From NCBI GenBank assembly GCA_934394665.1, contig CAKRRS010000055.1, positions 1 through 18,172 on the forward strand: DNA of 18,172 nucleotides, read 5' to 3'. This DNA comes from an uncultured Acetatifactor sp. (lineage in GTDB: Bacteria > Bacillota > Clostridia > Lachnospirales > Lachnospiraceae). How positions within the stretch are numbered: the stretch's first letter is position 1; each line of letters starts with the position of its first letter. Below, piece by piece: positions 14,955 to 18,172 of this stretch. The translations under genes and the position numbers were made by a program. The notes beneath the pieces were generated by a model, which did not search any database, was not told the DNA's origin, and saw only the letters and a program-made list of their open reading frames with translations.

Positions 14955-16457
14955 ATGATTACTGGAGAATTAAAAAATAAAATCGACGGACTATGGGATA
15001 TCTTTGCTTCGGGAGGTTTGGTAAATCCCTTGGAGGTTATTGAGCAGATTACTTATCTAATGTTTATTCATGATTTGGATGATTTGGACAATAAAAGAGC
15101 CAAAGAAAGTGCTATGCTGGGGCTTCCATTTGAAAGTATTTATGCGGAAGAAGTAAAAATAGGGGATCGTACTATAGACGGAACGCAACTGAAATGGTCT
15201 GTATTTCGTGATTTTCCGGCAGATAGAATGTATAGTGTCATGCAGGAATGGGTGTTTCCTTTTATAAAAACATTGCACAATGATAAAAACAGTGCTTATT
15301 CAAAGTATATGGACGACGCTATTTTCAAAGTTCCGACACCGCTAATGCTTTCTAAGGTAGTGGATTCATTGGACAGTATTTATGAGCTTATGAATGAAGT
15401 GCAATCTTCGGATGTACGAGGAGATGTGTATGAGTATTTATTATCGAAAATAGCGCAGTCTGGAAGGAATGGTCAGTTCCGTACACCGAGACACATTATT
15501 CGTATGATGGTAGAACTCATGAATCCTGTAGCAGATGAAGTGATTTGTGATCCGGCCTGTGGAACGTCGGGATTTCTGGTGGCAGCAGGGGAATATTTGC
15601 GTGAAAAACGAAAAGAGGAGATATTCTACGATAAGCAGAAGAAAGAACATTATATGAGCCATATGTTTTACGGATACGATATGGATCGAACCATGCTTCG
15701 TATCGGAGCTATGAATATGATGACTCATGGAATAGACAACCCGTTCATTGAATATAGAGATAGTCTGTCGGATCAGAACACGGACAGAGAAAAATATTCA
15801 CTTGTGTTAGCAAATCCACCATTTAAGGGAAGCCTGGATGCAGAGTCTGTATCCGGTGATTTATTGAAAGTCTGTAAGACAAAGAAAACGGAATTATTGT
15901 TTTTGACATTATTCCTGCGGATATTGAAAATAGGTGGAAGATGTGCATGTATCGTTCCGGACGGTGTACTGTTTGGTTCATCAACGGCGCATAAAGCTAT
16001 TCGAAAAGAAATCGTAGAAAACAACAGACTGGAAGCAGTAATATCAATGCCCTCCGGAGTATTTAAACCGTATGCTGGAGTATCAACCGCAATCTTGATT
16101 TTCACGAAAACAGAGCATGGTGGAACGGATGAAGTGTGGTTTTACGATATGACGGCGGATGGTTTCAGCCTAGATGATAAGAGATCACCAGTTAAGGAAA
16201 ATGATATCCCGGATATTATCGAGAGATTTGCACATTTGGAAAATGAAAAAGACCGAAAACGAACAGACAAGTCTTTTTTAGTATCAAAGCAGGAAATTGT
16301 AGATGAGGGATATGATTTAAGCATTAACAAATATAAGAAAACGGAGTATGTTGCGGTAGAATATCCGCCGACATCTGAGATTATGAAGAATTTGCGCGAT
16401 TTGGAAGCACAGATTAATCAAGAGATGGATGAATTAGAGAAACTGTTGGAGGAATAG
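14955..16457 (+). CDS. hsdM: Type I restriction-modification DNA methyltransferase subunit
   Basis: A 500-residue N6-adenine methylase subunit of a type I system, which works with HsdS to recognise and methylate DNA. The N-terminal helical HsdM domain starts at ITGELKNKIDGLWDIFASGG. The S-adenosylmethionine motif DPACGTSGFLV is at 199-209 and the catalytic motif NPPF at 287-290, both intact. The C-terminus is a charged helix (ending QEMDELEKLLEE) that commonly contacts HsdS. GAAAGGGTG precedes the ATG. It lies 15 bases after fic and ends only six bases before the AbiJ-like gene, whose ribosome binding site sits within the hsdM end, indicating tight co-transcription. No hsdR is seen in the window. 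Confidence 0.95.
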   Translation: MITGELKNKIDGLWDIFASGGLVNPLEVIEQITYLMFIHDLDDLDNKRAKESAMLGLPFESIYAEEVKIGDRTIDGTQLKWSVFRDFPADRMYSVMQEWVFPFIKTLHNDKNSAYSKYMDDAIFKVPTPLMLSKVVDSLDSIYELMNEVQSSDVRGDVYEYLLSKIAQSGRNGQFRTPRHIIRMMVELMNPVADEVICDPACGTSGFLVAAGEYLREKRKEEIFYDKQKKEHYMSHMFYGYDMDRTMLRIGAMNMMTHGIDNPFIEYRDSLSDQNTDREKYSLVLANPPFKGSLDAESVSGDLLKVCKTKKTELLFLTLFLRILKIGGRCACIVPDGVLFGSSTAHKAIRKEIVENNRLEAVISMPSGVFKPYAGVSTAILIFTKTEHGGTDEVWFYDMTADGFSLDDKRSPVKENDIPDIIERFAHLENEKDRKRTDKSFLVSKQEIVDEGYDLSINKYKKTEYVAVEYPPTSEIMKNLRDLEAQINQEMDELEKLLEE

Positions 16458-16463
16458 GATTAT

Positions 16464-17369
16464 ATGTCAAAGGTAAGTAAAAGGGGAGGCTTTTCAGATC
16501 GCAATGCCATAAAACCGATAAATACGGAAATGCAATTATATGAGTTTGATCAAAGAACAAGAATGCAATTGTTGAATATGATTAATGAGTTATATCCGTT
16601 GGTTTATGGCACAGATTTGTATTTTGGTCGAACGTACGTACAAGAATTTATCAGATTCGTACGAGGAACCATATATTCAGAACCAGTAGATTATAGAAAA
16701 ACTTATGATGATGATAAAATTTTTCAGTTAATAGAAAAAACAATTTTAAATGATCAATATGATGATGTACTGACTTTGATAGAAGCTATTACACAATACT
16801 GGGATTCTTATCTGAAAAAGACAATGTCGTATGAGTATTATAATTCATTCAATGAACAATATGCTCACAAATCAATATATGAAATAGTTAATGAGTATTT
16901 TAAAAGGGAATATATAGGCTACCGATTTGTAGGGGGAATAATTACCCCAATTAGTGATACTATTGAAATTAAGGCAATTAGCAAAGTGTTGGCATGTAAA
17001 TATCAACCGGTACGAGATCATTTTTCAAAAGCGAATAATTTATTGGCTGATCGAGAAAAACCTGATTATGAGAATTCTATAAAGGAAAGTATTAGCGCAG
17101 TTGAAGCAATTTGTGAAATACTTACAGGAACTAGAGGAAAGGAAGCAACTCTAGGTAAGATGCTTAAAAGAGTTGAAGAAAAAGGTGTAATAATACATGC
17201 TGGTTTAAAGTCAGCATTCAATAGTTTGTATGGATATACATCTGATGCAAATGGAATAAGGCATGCAGGAGATATCGGAGGCGCTTCATCGACATTTGAG
17301 GAGGCAAAGTTTATGTTGGTATCATGCAGTGCATTTGTTAATTATTTGATTGGAGTAAGTGCAGATTAA
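16464..17369 (+). CDS. AbiJ-like abortive-infection protein with HEPN-type C-terminal domain
   Basis: A 301-residue protein. The N-terminal stretch (FSDRNAIKPINTEMQLYEFD, then TRMQLLNMINELYPLVYG) resembles the AbiJ N-terminal domain 4. The C-terminal part, from about residue 188, reads FSKANNLLADREKPDYENSI and KESISAVEAICEILTG, with GIRHAGD at R266-H267. This looks like the HEPN-type domain of AbiJ proteins, a fold used by RNases in phage defence. The exact catalytic residues cannot be confirmed by eye. It lies between hsdM and hsdS, starting six bases after hsdM with GGAGG inside the hsdM end. That position suggests an effector that guards, or is guarded by, the restriction-modification complex, for example acting when the methylase or HsdS is inhibited. 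The family call is from pattern recognition, not a search. Confidence 0.72.
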   Translation: MSKVSKRGGFSDRNAIKPINTEMQLYEFDQRTRMQLLNMINELYPLVYGTDLYFGRTYVQEFIRFVRGTIYSEPVDYRKTYDDDKIFQLIEKTILNDQYDDVLTLIEAITQYWDSYLKKTMSYEYYNSFNEQYAHKSIYEIVNEYFKREYIGYRFVGGIITPISDTIEIKAISKVLACKYQPVRDHFSKANNLLADREKPDYENSIKESISAVEAICEILTGTRGKEATLGKMLKRVEEKGVIIHAGLKSAFNSLYGYTSDANGIRHAGDIGGASSTFEEAKFMLVSCSAFVNYLIGVSAD

Positions 17370-17561
17370 GAAAAAGAGGACCTGATAAATTCGGGTTTAT
17401 CGAGGTAACGAGCAGTGCATGGACAAAATGAAAACAGACGCTGGGAGCTTGCTCACAAGCGGATGATTTTCAGATTGGACATATAGTGCGACAGCACATA
17501 TGAGCATGAAGCGAAGCGGAATGCGAATGGGCTCTGCGAGTAGCCTGTAGAGGGATGATAG
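17370..17561 (+). other. Hairpin-rich non-coding gap, candidate structured RNA
   Basis: This 192-base gap in an otherwise tight operon is more GC-rich than its neighbours. It contains several perfect or near-perfect stems: GATAAA/TTTATC (from about 17383), GCTTG-CTCA-CAAGC nested inside TGAAAA/TTTTCA (about 17430-17472), and CATATAGTGC-GACA-GCACATATG (about 17480-17502, one bulged A). No gene is credible: one frame reads 15 codons from ATG 17419 to TGA 17464, then is open to TAG 17548, both too short. The part just before hsdS provides GAGGG as its ribosome binding site. Confidence 0.5.
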
Positions 17562-18172
17562 ATGAAGTATAAATTAAAAGATATTTTTGATTTACAGATG
17601 GGAAAAACTCCATCCAGAAACAATTCTGAGTATTGGAATTCTGAAGATTATAAGTGGATTTCTATTGCAGATTTATCAAAGTCAGGAAAGTACATCTCTG
17701 ATACTAAAGAATATTTGTCAGATGGTGCTGTGGAGGAGAGTGGAATAAAGATAATTCCTGCTAATACTGTTGTGATGAGTTTTAAATTATCAATTGGGAA
17801 AACCGCTATTACTGCAGAAGATATGTATTCTAATGAAGCAATAATGGCATTCCATGATAAGCATGTTGTTGAAATACTTCCAGAGTACATTTTTTATATG
17901 TTCAAATATAAAAAATGGGATGAAGGCAGCAATAAAGCAGTAATGGGAAAAACTCTTAATAAGGCTACATTATCAGAAGTCGAGATTGAGATTTGTCATA
18001 TCGATGAGCAGAGAGAAATTGTTAATATTCTTGATAGGATGATGTCGATTCTGGATGGTAGAGAAAATGAATTATCTTTATTAGATAACCTCATCAAAGC
18101 CCGATTTGTCGAGATGTTTGGGAATATAAATATCAATGATAAAAACTGGAATTCTGAGTCATTGGGTAAACT
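17562..18172 (+). CDS. hsdS: Type I restriction specificity subunit, partial (runs off the end)
   Basis: The first 203 codons of HsdS, the subunit that reads the DNA target for the type I complex. It is open to the end of the window. The start ATG has GAGGG seven bases upstream; stop codons lie just before it in frame. Residues 1-147 form the first target recognition domain (KLKDIFDLQMGKTPSRNNSE, then WISIADLSKSGKYISDT and IIPANTVVMSFKLSIGKTAI). From D148 a helical spacer follows (DEQREIVNILDRMMSILDG, then ENELSLLDNLIKARFVEMFG), and the second recognition domain is just starting (NDKNWNSESLGK). It follows hsdM and the AbiJ-like gene in the same orientation; hsdR, if present, should lie downstream. 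Confidence 0.93.
   Translation, partial: MKYKLKDIFDLQMGKTPSRNNSEYWNSEDYKWISIADLSKSGKYISDTKEYLSDGAVEESGIKIIPANTVVMSFKLSIGKTAITAEDMYSNEAIMAFHDKHVVEILPEYIFYMFKYKKWDEGSNKAVMGKTLNKATLSEVEIEICHIDEQREIVNILDRMMSILDGRENELSLLDNLIKARFVEMFGNININDKNWNSESLGK

Noticed and set aside
17419..17550. A small coding gene in the gap before hsdS
   Set aside because: The frame is interrupted by TGA at 17464, no convincing ribosome binding site is present, and the sequence is better explained by hairpins.

Overview
The window reads as a chromosomal segment of an anaerobic Firmicute, most likely a Lachnospiraceae-type gut clostridium. This is inferred from strong GGAGG-like ribosome binding sites, hairpin-plus-U terminators, a Fur-type box on a fused FeoA-FeoB iron transporter, and the protein families present. 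No rRNA or tRNA gene is seen, so the species cannot be fixed. Composition is patchy: 3.45-13.6 kb is moderately GC-rich, while both ends (about 1-3.2 kb and 13.7 kb to the end) are clearly AT-rich, as expected of acquired or fast-changing segments.

Left part (1-3.45 kb) is a decaying accessory patch: two tandem NUDIX hydrolases, a lipoprotein split by a two-base slip in an AT repeat, a small conserved protein, a peptide deformylase cut off before its catalytic motifs, an XRE regulator, a PIN-like nuclease split by a one-base slip in a T run, and a fragment that looks like the end of an FtsH-type protease.

Middle part (3.45-13.65 kb) is housekeeping and transport: a six-helix chemoreceptor (minus strand), the FeoAB ferrous iron transporter behind a Fur-type box, a LysR regulator divergent from an NSS sodium:amino-acid symporter, an aldehyde dehydrogenase with about 50 extra residues, and a membrane protein of unknown role. 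Between symporter and dehydrogenase lies a gene-free stretch holding a strikingly regular array: four ATACCGC...GCGGTAA inverted pairs repeating every 73-74 bp, with unrelated sequence between the arms.

Right part (13.7-18.17 kb) is a defence locus in one orientation: an autoinhibited Fic enzyme behind a perfect 20-bp inverted repeat, a type I restriction-modification methylase (hsdM), an AbiJ-like HEPN protein, a 192-bp hairpin-rich non-coding gap, and the start of the specificity gene hsdS, which runs off the end. A restriction subunit (hsdR) is not in the window and is expected beyond it. The Fic and HEPN proteins inside the methylase/specificity operon look like built-in accessory effectors.
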